The notes under the pieces were generated by a model. That model was given only the letters and a program-made list of their open reading frames with translations, had not been told where the DNA came from and made no database searches. A DNA stretch of 12,244 nucleotides, from the NCBI GenBank assembly GCA_016935885.1, contig JAFGQA010000372.1, forward strand, positions 1 to 12,244. The letters run 5' to 3'. This DNA is from Phycisphaerae bacterium (lineage in GTDB: Bacteria > Planctomycetota > Phycisphaerae > UBA1845 > UTPLA1). A program made the translations under genes and the position numbers. Shown here piece after piece: positions 1-5,901 of the stretch (within the stretch, counting starts at the first letter, position 1; each line of letters opens with the position of its first letter).

Positions 1-210
1 TCCGGCGAAGCCATGGCGGGGCACTTGCCACCGCCAGAGCGTAGAGGGGTGGAAGTTGAGTTTGGCGGAGAGTTGCTTCAGCGTGAGCAGCGGCTCGGAC
101 GACGGATAGTCAGCAGGTTCGTCGCGCAGTATCTGAAGCGCAGTGCGTTTCTGCTCGCAGGTGGCTTGCAGCAGAGCTTGCAGGATGTCGTTCGTGAGTT
201 CAGCAGTCAT
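1..210 (-). CDS. Helix-turn-helix (excisionase/AlpA-like) protein, N-terminal part, runs off left edge
   Basis: A minus-strand reading frame opens with ATG at 210-208 and stays open for 70 codons to the left edge, so the 3' part is missing. A Shine-Dalgarno-like GGAAAGG (224-218) sits 7 bases before the start. Residues 41-62 (LLTLKQLSAKLNFHPSTLWRW) have the pattern of a MerR/excisionase-type helix-turn-helix: a 'LT.kqlA..L..s.sTLwRW' core in which a Trp-Arg-Trp follows the recognition helix. Residues 1-40 are polar and probably helical (ILQALLQATCEQ). Small proteins of this kind are usually excisionases, AlpA-like regulators or phage/island transcription factors; which one cannot be decided without the C-terminus. 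The gene follows the 261-residue gene on the same strand but is separated from it by a strong terminator, so it probably has its own promoter in 211-399, where I see no convincing -35/-10 pair. The call as a gene is fairly firm; the function is inferred. Confidence 0.6.
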   Translation of the reverse strand, partial: MTAELTNDILQALLQATCEQKRTALQILRDEPADYPSSEPLLTLKQLSAKLNFHPSTLWRWQVPRHGFAG

Positions 211-255
211 GCGTGGACCTTTCCGGTGTTGTCGCTCATCACCCTATGTGGACGT

Positions 256-356
256 GCCACGCGTGGCGTGGCGTGTGGTGCGCGTGGCATGTGCGGCGGA
301 CGTTGCCTGCCGGGGTTAAACGGAAACGCTCGTCGTGGGCGTGGCGGGAGCGTGGC
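256..356. repeat. Cluster of GCGTGGC heptamers (iteron- or operator-like)
   Basis: The heptamer GCGTGGC occurs five times on the plus strand, at 261-267, 266-272, 282-288, 339-345 and 350-356. One inverted copy at 256-262 forms a perfect 12-base palindrome with the first direct copy (GCCACGCGTGGC, 256-267). Degenerate relatives such as GCGTGTGG (271-278) and GCGTGTGGC (379-387) extend the pattern, and the latter lies inside a small hairpin CGCGTG-TGG-CACGCG (378-392). The cluster lies between the terminator of the 261-residue gene and the start of the helix-turn-helix gene. It could be binding sites for that protein or for an island-encoded recombinase or replication factor. The repeats are seen directly; the role is a guess, and GC-rich composition alone would raise the chance of some copies. 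Confidence 0.5.
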
Positions 357-399
357 ACAACGGGGCCGCTGTGGCGGCGCGTGTGGCACGCGAGACAAC

Positions 400-426
400 A
401 AAAAACCCCGGCTGTTGAGCCGGGGT
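400..426 (-). terminator. Rho-independent terminator after the 261-residue gene
   Basis: A perfect 8-base GC-rich stem (CCCCGGCT 406-413, AGCCGGGG 418-425) with a GTTG loop can be extended by an A-T pair (405/426). Read on the minus strand it is followed directly by a run of six T (405-400). It begins 20 bases after the stop codon of the 446-1231 gene. There is no T run on the plus-strand side, so it should act only on leftward transcription. Confidence 0.9.
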
Positions 427-436
427 GGTCAGCGGG

Positions 437-505
437 ATGCATCCATCAGCCGGGAGCGTCGTCAGGAGCCGGCCGGATGGTCCTCTGGATCATCGATGGA
501 TGCAT
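437..505. repeat. 11-base perfect inverted repeat across the stop codon of the 261-residue gene
   Basis: ATGCATCCATC (437-447) and GATGGATGCAT (495-505) are exact reverse complements separated by 47 bases. The left arm covers two bases of the TGA stop at 448-446 and the bases after it; the right arm encodes residues Met-His-Pro-Ser in the last 20 codons. The left arm also contains a 10-base palindrome, GGATGCATCC (435-444). It lies just before the terminator and may form an additional 3'-end structure or be a duplication scar. No function can be assigned. Confidence 0.5.
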
Positions 506-1231
506 GCCCTTGCGGTTGCGGGAGCGGACCGCGTGGATGGCGGATTCGATTTCGGGGTACTTCCGGAAGAGTCCGTGCATTCGCCGGCGGATCGTCTCGT
601 CGGAACAGTGGAAATGGCGGCCGATTTCGACCAGGGAGTGGACAATACGCCTGACGGGGTCCTTGTAGGCCAGCAGGTAGTTGGCCAGCTCCCGGTCCTC
701 GGGGGTCATCTTCTCCGGGAGGGGTGCGCTGGCCACGACAAGGCCGGATTGCAGAGTTCTCTGGGCCATGGCCATGTCTTCCGGGGCAATCGCAGGGGCC
801 GGGCTTGTCTTCACGGTCGACAGGGCCCGGATGGCCTCCCGGTCCCGGTCGGCCGTCACCCGGGCTGAGACGAAGGCCTTGTCCTCCCGGCCCTGCCAGA
901 TCAGCGTGGAATCGCGGAAAGTACCGGTATCCCTGACGGGAGTCCGGACCTCATCCGGCAGTTCGCACTCTGCCTCGGCAGCATTCGTTATGATGGCCAG
1001 CGTGATATCCTCAGCCACCAGTTTCAGCTTGTGTTCACAGAGCAGAACGAGCTCTTTCGGCCAGCCGTTGCGGGCGTATTCGAGCTTCAAATGGGCAGCA
1101 ACTCGCCTTGTGCGAACGATATGGGAGGTCCTGCGGACCGGCAGGATGGGCTCGAAAGGGACCGCGTTCCACAGAACCAGTTGAGGCTGTAGAACTTCCG
1201 CCTTGGTTTCGCGAACGGGTTCGGATTTCAC
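446..1231 (-). CDS. Unrecognised 261-residue protein with C-terminal helix-turn-helix-like segment
   Basis: I do not recognise this family. The preferred start is GTG at 1231-1229, because GAAGAGGG lies 7 bases upstream; a longer version from TTG at 1330 has no such support. Residues 15-80 are hydrophobic/basic and probably mixed alpha/beta. The middle (about 139-180) is Pro/Ala-rich and looks like a linker. Residues 190-227 (core VEIGRHFHCSDETIRRRM) fit a helix-turn-helix: an 'EIG..F.CS.ETIRRRM' pattern reminiscent of sigma region 4 or other DNA-binding repeats. The C-terminal tail is basic, then Pro/Asp-rich. There is no signal peptide or membrane segment. The gene is 264 bases beyond mcrC on the same strand and ends in its own terminator, so it may be a separate unit, a regulator of the island, or cargo unrelated to defence. 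The coding call rests on the long open frame, the ribosome-binding site and the terminator spacing; the DNA-binding role is inferred. Confidence 0.7.
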   Translation of the reverse strand: MKSEPVRETKAEVLQPQLVLWNAVPFEPILPVRRTSHIVRTRRVAAHLKLEYARNGWPKELVLLCEHKLKLVAEDITLAIITNAAEAECELPDEVRTPVRDTGTFRDSTLIWQGREDKAFVSARVTADRDREAIRALSTVKTSPAPAIAPEDMAMAQRTLQSGLVVASAPLPEKMTPEDRELANYLLAYKDPVRRIVHSLVEIGRHFHCSDETIRRRMHGLFRKYPEIESAIHAVRSRNRKGMHPSMIQRTIRPAPDDAPG

Positions 1232-1304
1232 AGAAAGACCCTCTTCCAGGGCACAGTTCTGGCGGATTCCCCGACCCGCCTTTCCGTGCGTCCGAACCAG
1301 TGAC

Positions 1305-1333
1305 GTTATACAGAAAATCGTTCTTGGCAAGAA
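1305..1333 (-). promoter_or_regulatory. Candidate promoter of the 261-residue gene (weak)
   Basis: On the minus strand, TATAAC (1310-1305) is a good -10 hexamer. A poor -35, TTCTTG (1333-1328), lies 17 bases upstream; an overlapping TTGCCA (1330-1325) is a better hexamer, but its spacing of 14 is too short. Transcription would start near 1298, giving a leader of about 67 bases before the GTG start at 1231. The support is only the -10 match and the location. Confidence 0.3.
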
Positions 1334-1362
1334 GCAAAAACGGCGCTCTCAACCGCGCACAT

Positions 1363-1379
1363 TTGTGAACACGTCACAA
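1363..1379. promoter_or_regulatory. Operator-like inverted repeat TTGTGA-N5-TCACAA
   Basis: A perfect 6+6 inverted repeat with a 5-base spacer (TTGTGA 1363-1368, TCACAA 1374-1379) lies about 30 bases upstream of the candidate -35 of the 261-residue gene. The half sites resemble CRP/FNR-family boxes (TGTGA/TCACA), but that family normally has a 6-base spacer, so a different dimeric regulator is just as possible. It is a candidate binding site only. Confidence 0.3.
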
Positions 1380-1424
1380 CGTTTTCGGGAGTTGGGATTT
1401 GCGGAAGTTTCGCGTGGAGTTACT

Positions 1425-1472
1425 GACAGGAAAAAAGTTCCCGGAGCTTTCTGGGGCCTGGCAGTTCCTGTC
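1425..1472. other. Inverted repeat downstream of mcrC, possible imperfect transcript-end structure
   Basis: GACAGGAA (1425-1432) and TTCCTGTC (1465-1472) are exact reverse complements flanking a 32-base loop, starting about 23 bases after the mcrC stop. On the minus strand the loop ends in a run of six T (1436-1431) that overlaps the second arm, rather than following a stem as in a standard terminator. It could be the end of the operon transcript or an RNA-stabilising hairpin. I see no better terminator between mcrC and the next gene, so read-through into the 261-residue gene is possible. Confidence 0.3.
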
Positions 1473-1495
1473 CGCAGTCATGCAGTCGCCTTGGG

Positions 1496-2698
1496 CTAAC
1501 TGGCTGCGAAGAGCTGGCGCAAGAATTCAGTGCCCGCTTGGTCCAAGTCCTTGTCCAGCGGAAACACGAGGGATTGTACGCGGATCTCGTTGCCCCATAG
1601 CCCCTGGATGGGCTTCGGTAACGGAGTCGGATAGATGAGTATTGCCCGTCGGCAGTCTTTTGCCTCTGCATAGGCGACGACCTGGTGGATGTCGGCGGGA
1701 GCCGGTTGATCTGGGGCCTTGTACTTCGTGTCCAGCACGAGGCACGTCTTCCCGGTGGCGATATCCTCAACGGTGATGTCTATGCGGATCGACACGGTCT
1801 GGCCCATCTGAAACTGGATATTCTCCTGCCCGCGAACGATGTATCGCTCTGGATAGAGCTTCTCTACTTTCCGCTTCATCCACTCGACGACGAAAAGCTC
1901 AAATAGCCGCTCCATGTCGACCAGAATGGGGATCATCCGCCGGTCCCCGAGGCGGTGCGTGGGGCCTGAATGCTCCAGAAAGAAGCGACACAGCGCGTGT
2001 AGCGGTTCGTAGTCCTGGTTGAGACGATTGTAGAGTCGGCCGATGCACTTCTGTGGTGAGAACGCGCAGGGCCTTGCGAAGCCCTGCAGGACGCGGCGCG
2101 CCTGACGGATGTACGGCAGGCTTCGTTCACTGCAAATTCCGCCCTCCAGTATGCGCGTAAGCGTCCAGAGGAGAATCTGATTCTCCTCCAGGTCAGCGGT
2201 ATGATCCTCGAAATGGCAAGGAAGCACGGGGCTGGCCGGATTGCGGACATGAGCGAGAACATCGAGCCGGCCGCGCACGTAGGGAAGGCTCGCGCTTTCG
2301 CCGACATACGACCGATAGAGACCCTGCCGAATTCGATCCAGAATGCGCTTCGCCAGCACGAGGGCAAGCCTTTCGTACAGCTCCGCGATCGACTCGGAAT
2401 CGGCCATACCCTCAAGAATCTTGAAGTCCAGTCTGTAGGCGTACTCCAGCATGCCGAATAGGTTGCGAATGGGCACCTTCGGGGTGAGAGAGACGTGAAG
2501 GTCCTCGGCCAAAGGGATGTAACCCACCCAGCCCTGGGACGTCAGGCGCCAGCAATCCATGTTGAAGAGGCTGGGCGGTTCAACTTGGATCTGACTACCA
2601 AACGAATCGTGCATCACCTTCGCAGTGTGCTCAGTGATCTCGTCCTTGGCGAACGTGCGAGCTTCGTATTCAGGAAGCTCGATGATCCGCGGGTTCAT
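1496..2698 (-). CDS. mcrC: McrC-type PD-(D/E)xK nuclease subunit of a McrBC restriction system
   Basis: The predicted 400-residue protein is of ordinary length for McrC. McrC is the endonuclease partner that binds the McrB AAA+ ring and cuts DNA carrying modified bases. Residues 1-270 form the usual N-terminal region, which includes LPYVRGRLDVL (138-148) and the family-typical MERLFELFV (262-270). The C-terminal nuclease core shows Asp307 in IRIDI (304-308), Asp323-x-Lys325 in LVLDTKYK (320-327), and IHQVVAYA (337-344), which supplies the motif IV Gln339. All catalytic residues of a PD-(D/E)xK fold therefore appear intact. I chose ATG 2698-2696 over an upstream in-frame start because it overlaps the mcrB stop as ATGA. 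A strong GGAAGGAG lies 11 bases upstream, inside mcrB, so translation is probably coupled. It is the last gene of the operon. The family call is high confidence; the recognised modification is unknown. Confidence 0.92.
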   Translation of the reverse strand: MNPRIIELPEYEARTFAKDEITEHTAKVMHDSFGSQIQVEPPSLFNMDCWRLTSQGWVGYIPLAEDLHVSLTPKVPIRNLFGMLEYAYRLDFKILEGMADSESIAELYERLALVLAKRILDRIRQGLYRSYVGESASLPYVRGRLDVLAHVRNPASPVLPCHFEDHTADLEENQILLWTLTRILEGGICSERSLPYIRQARRVLQGFARPCAFSPQKCIGRLYNRLNQDYEPLHALCRFFLEHSGPTHRLGDRRMIPILVDMERLFELFVVEWMKRKVEKLYPERYIVRGQENIQFQMGQTVSIRIDITVEDIATGKTCLVLDTKYKAPDQPAPADIHQVVAYAEAKDCRRAILIYPTPLPKPIQGLWGNEIRVQSLVFPLDKDLDQAGTEFLRQLFAAS

Positions 2699-5349
2699 TC
2701 CCCGGTGATCTCCTTCCTGACCTTGTCCCACCGGAAGCTGGCGACTTTCTCGGGCTGGTCGAAGAAGTGCTCCTCGATGTACGGCTCGATCTCCATCTGC
2801 CAGACATCCTGGATTGTGGATGCGATCTCGCGATCCATGAAGAAGCTCATACCGACGGCATAGTGCCTGTCGCTTATGGCTACGTTCAGGCGATCAAGAA
2901 CGCTTATCAACCCCGATGGGTCGAATTCCGTGTCCTCGTGGAATCTCCTCAACACATCGTAGTCCGGGTAGAGCGGGAGGAATGCGAAACGCCGCCGAAG
3001 GGCATGATCCACAAGCGCAATGGACCGGTCCGCCGTGTTCATGGTGCCAATAAGAAACACATTGCCCGGAATTTGAAATCGCTCGCCGCCAGCGAGTGGA
3101 ACCGATTCATCCCGATACTCGAGCAGGAACATCAGCTCGCCGAACACGCGAGAAAGGTTCGCGCGATTGATTTCATCGATCACGAGGGCGCATGGACCTT
3201 TGCAGTCACGCGCCTTGGTGCAGAAGTCCTTGAAGCGCCCAGGTGCCAGACTGTACTCAAGCCCACCGCCCTTGAGAGCCTTGGGCCGGAGCCCCTGCAT
3301 GAAATCCTCGTACGCGTACGATGGATGGAATTGCAGAATGTCATAGAACCCGTCTCCCCCGCCAGTGAGGTGCCGTGCAAGACGCAGTGCTATGTAGGTC
3401 TTGCCTGTTCCCGGCGGCCCGTAGAACACCACGTGCTTCTTCCTGATGGCGGCGCGAACCCATTTCTCGATCTGCTCAGGAGGCAGATGGGAGTCAGTGG
3501 AGAACGTTGCGATTGAGTACTCCGGGCTCATGTCTTCTGGCATGGGTTCCTTCTGCCCCAGGAACCGACGGATGGCTTCCATTGGCTCATCGAGTTGAGA
3601 GATAAGGACGAGCGGGAACAGACGCTGGAACACATCCGTGACCCGTGTCGTTAGCGTCTCTTCGGGCACGACCGTGATTTCAGAGGCCGGCAGCATGATC
3701 ATGACGCGGAATCCGTAGCTCTCTGGGTCCGAGAGCCATTGGCCCAGGGTGATGTCCTGACCGCCGGGCGGCAGGGACGAGGGCCCCTCGACGGGCTCGC
3801 TTTCGCCGTACTCGAAACCGCAATCGGCGAGCTTCGGCTCCAGGATCTTGGTAAGGGCATCCGAGTTTTCGCGGCACGCTTTGGCGAATCGCTTCTTCGG
3901 CTGGTCACCGTAGTCGCCGATGTAGAAGCCGAATCGCACGGCATCTCTGTTGATCCAGACGTAGAGTTGAGCATCTTCAATGCGTCGGCTGCCCTTGGGA
4001 TAGAACGCCCCCCAGTAGTGATCCCAAGCGCCGCCGCGCCCGTAATCGTTCTTCGGGATTCGGGAGAAAACGCGCTTCGCCGTTTCCATGAGTTCGGTCA
4101 TCTGTGGCGGCAGTCTGCTCGCTACGTTGTTCATCAATCGCTGCAGTGGCGCCTCTATGGCCTCCGCGAATTCCTCCGCATGGGCGTTGTAGAAGCTCGC
4201 CAACGGCTGCTCGTGGAGCTGATGGAGAAGGTCGAACGTCTCATCCGTGAATAATGGCTTTCCCGAGCCCTGCGTGTCGTCGGGGCTGGCACCAATGATT
4301 TGCAGCAGGGCCTCGGTTCGCGCCGTGTCCTTGATTTCCGTCAGCGTCTTGACCGGCAACCCTTTGACATCATCCGGCATCGACCAATGTCCCGACTTCA
4401 ACCACCGGGCCTTCCGCATGTGACGGTACTCCGGGCGGTTGCCGTCATAGAAGTACCCGGACGTGACCTCGCCGTAGCCCACGATTTCCGCACGGCCGCA
4501 TTTGACGAAGACGCGATCTCCCTCGCGCATCTTGAGAAGGAAGTCACAGAGCTGGCGGAAGTCCTTGTCGGTGGCGTTCCCCCCGTAGGCTTGGTCGTAG
4601 ACCTTTCTGAGATCAGCTTCCGTGGTGATCGTGGACAAGTCCTTGTCGAGGGGGCCCCAGCCGATACCCATCACCTCTTCCCGGTAGTACTGCTCCCACA
4701 GCCGTGCCTTCTCGCCCGGAGCGTAGATCCAATATCGCCTCTCCGTTGTGGTGGTTCCGCCACGGAGCTCCTCGGCCCACCGGAACCCCGCCTTCTCGCC
4801 AATCAGGAACTGACTCAGTGCATCGGCGCGATAGAAGTTGTCGAACTCCGGATACCATTCGATGAGTTGGCGTTCTGCATCGCGCACGGCCTCGTACTTC
4901 TTCCCGAGCGCCGCCGGCACCTCAACGCCCAACAACTCGACGGCCTCGACCGCTTTGTTGTTGATGATCGCAAACCGCTTCTTGTCGACGCGGTTCAGGT
5001 AGATTGTGGCCAGGCCCTGTCCGAAGCCGTTGAACTCGTCTATCCGATCAAGCCACGCAAGGAGGTCGAAGTCCGGCTCAAAAGGATTCAGGACAAACGC
5101 GCGGAACTCGTCGTACTCCGCCTCCAGGGTCTCTCGAAACAGCGGGGCTGTACGGTGACCACCGCTCTGCACTTTCCCGCCCTCGCGAGCGAACTGGAAG
5201 AAGAACTCAACGAACTGCTCCCGGGAAAGCCCGGTCAGCGTACTCTTCGTCAGTTGCCCTGCGTAGTGGTCTTCGTTTTGCGCGTGCGGGTCGTTTCGAT
5301 ACCAGTCAAGAAACGCCGCAACCAATTCCTGTGAAGGTTTCTTCATCAT
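2695..5349 (-). CDS. mcrB: McrB-type AAA+ GTPase/ATPase with long N-terminal region and EVE-like reader domain
   Basis: This 884-residue motor subunit of a modification-dependent restriction system is about twice the length of E. coli McrB. The C-terminal AAA+ domain is complete: Walker A GPPGTGKT (644-651), Walker B LVIDEIN (722-728), the McrB signature MNTADRSI (770-777) and an RRR cluster (785-787). Upstream, residues 204-340 (RRYWIYAPGEK ... GIGWGPLDKDL ... GDRVFVKCG) resemble an EVE/PUA-like domain, a fold that in such proteins binds modified bases. Residues 1-195 contain FNGFGQGLATIYLNRVD (106-122), a pattern seen at the N-terminus of other McrB-like proteins. Residues 383-517, with DHYWGAFYPKGSRR (443-456), have a weak DUF2461-like look. 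ATG 5349 is preferred: it overlaps the stop of the GIY-YIG gene, and GGGGAGG lies 7 bases before it. A second ATG follows immediately. The AAA+ call is certain; the N-terminal domain assignments are inference. Confidence 0.93.
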   Translation of the reverse strand: MMKKPSQELVAAFLDWYRNDPHAQNEDHYAGQLTKSTLTGLSREQFVEFFFQFAREGGKVQSGGHRTAPLFRETLEAEYDEFRAFVLNPFEPDFDLLAWLDRIDEFNGFGQGLATIYLNRVDKKRFAIINNKAVEAVELLGVEVPAALGKKYEAVRDAERQLIEWYPEFDNFYRADALSQFLIGEKAGFRWAEELRGGTTTTERRYWIYAPGEKARLWEQYYREEVMGIGWGPLDKDLSTITTEADLRKVYDQAYGGNATDKDFRQLCDFLLKMREGDRVFVKCGRAEIVGYGEVTSGYFYDGNRPEYRHMRKARWLKSGHWSMPDDVKGLPVKTLTEIKDTARTEALLQIIGASPDDTQGSGKPLFTDETFDLLHQLHEQPLASFYNAHAEEFAEAIEAPLQRLMNNVASRLPPQMTELMETAKRVFSRIPKNDYGRGGAWDHYWGAFYPKGSRRIEDAQLYVWINRDAVRFGFYIGDYGDQPKKRFAKACRENSDALTKILEPKLADCGFEYGESEPVEGPSSLPPGGQDITLGQWLSDPESYGFRVMIMLPASEITVVPEETLTTRVTDVFQRLFPLVLISQLDEPMEAIRRFLGQKEPMPEDMSPEYSIATFSTDSHLPPEQIEKWVRAAIRKKHVVFYGPPGTGKTYIALRLARHLTGGGDGFYDILQFHPSYAYEDFMQGLRPKALKGGGLEYSLAPGRFKDFCTKARDCKGPCALVIDEINRANLSRVFGELMFLLEYRDESVPLAGGERFQIPGNVFLIGTMNTADRSIALVDHALRRRFAFLPLYPDYDVLRRFHEDTEFDPSGLISVLDRLNVAISDRHYAVGMSFFMDREIASTIQDVWQMEIEPYIEEHFFDQPEKVASFRWDKVRKEITGE

Positions 5350-5837
5350 GCCTTGTCCTCCCCGCAAATCGGAAAGTCATGTTCCAACGTGATGCCAATC
5401 TGACTCCAAAGCCTCTCATCGAGTGGTTTGTGACAGGCGTGCTGTCCGAGGACCGCGTAACCCCTCTGTCGGAGGAGTTCCGCCAAGGCTTGTTCCAGCG
5501 CGGCCATCTTGTCGCGGTAGGGCCGATGTGCTTCCATGGACTGCTGCTCGGCGAAGATCGGGCCGATGGCAACCATGTCGAATTGGCACTCCAACGGATC
5601 GATCCCCGCCGCCTTCAACTGGCGAGCCAAGGCATTGCCTCTTGCCTTGGGTCGAAAGTCAAGGTGCTGACCGATCCTGTTGAAGGGAGAGCTGGCATAC
5701 GGAGACGCGCTGTCGCCGGTACGACCCACATACAGAACCAGGCCTCGAGGCGACTGTATTCGCCAGACGTACAGCCAGAAGCCGCGTGCCAGCAAGCGAC
5801 CCGAAAACGACATGCGCATGGCACTCGGTCTCTTCAT
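5346..5837 (-). CDS. Small GIY-YIG-like nuclease domain protein
   Basis: This 163-residue protein is a single domain. WLYVWRI (21-27) and LYVGRTG (35-41) match the paired GIY and YIG strands. Arg54 and His58 in PFNRIGQHL (51-59) match the catalytic Arg region, and an acidic helix KMAALEQALAELL (110-122) offers Glu115 as the metal-binding Glu. The usual final Asn is not obvious: VLGQHACHKP (129-138) sits at its expected place. It may therefore be a divergent active nuclease or a DNA-binding relic. The start at ATG 5837 has GAGGCGGA 6 bases upstream; later in-frame Met codons at residues 7 and 9 are alternatives. It lies 64 bases after the DUF499 gene. That gap holds only a TGCATGG direct repeat (5862-5868, 5895-5901) and no clear promoter. 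Its stop overlaps the mcrB start, so it is co-expressed with McrBC. It may be an extra effector nuclease; that role is inferred. Confidence 0.7.
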   Translation of the reverse strand: MKRPSAMRMSFSGRLLARGFWLYVWRIQSPRGLVLYVGRTGDSASPYASSPFNRIGQHLDFRPKARGNALARQLKAAGIDPLECQFDMVAIGPIFAEQQSMEAHRPYRDKMAALEQALAELLRQRGYAVLGQHACHKPLDERLWSQIGITLEHDFPICGEDKA

Positions 5838-5901
5838 CTCGAATCCGCCTCAGTTGTTGCCTGCATGGATGTTCACCGGGAGGGCTACGGGATGTGCATG
5901 G

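Noticed and set aside
256..392. Heptamer cluster as a CRISPR array
   Set aside because: The units are only 7 bases, partly overlapping and irregularly spaced, with no spacer-sized intervals or cas genes nearby.
13..654. Plus-strand frame of 213 codons across the left edge
   Set aside because: It runs through the minus-strand helix-turn-helix gene, the heptamer repeats and the terminator. The translation is Gly/Arg/Cys-rich without domain character.
1229..1330. Longer version of the 446-1231 gene starting at TTG 1330
   Set aside because: It would begin inside the candidate promoter region and lacks a ribosome-binding site, while GTG 1231 has GAAGAGGG at 7 bases.
4300..5334. Long plus-strand open frame of 344 codons opposite mcrB
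   Set aside because: It lies entirely within the well-supported mcrB gene on the other strand, has a low-complexity Leu/Val/Arg-rich translation and no recognisable motif. High GC content explains the open antisense frame.
5838..5901. Small peptide gene or promoter in the gap between the DUF499 and GIY-YIG genes
   Set aside because: Only a very short frame and a TGCATGG direct repeat are seen. There is no credible -35/-10 pair.
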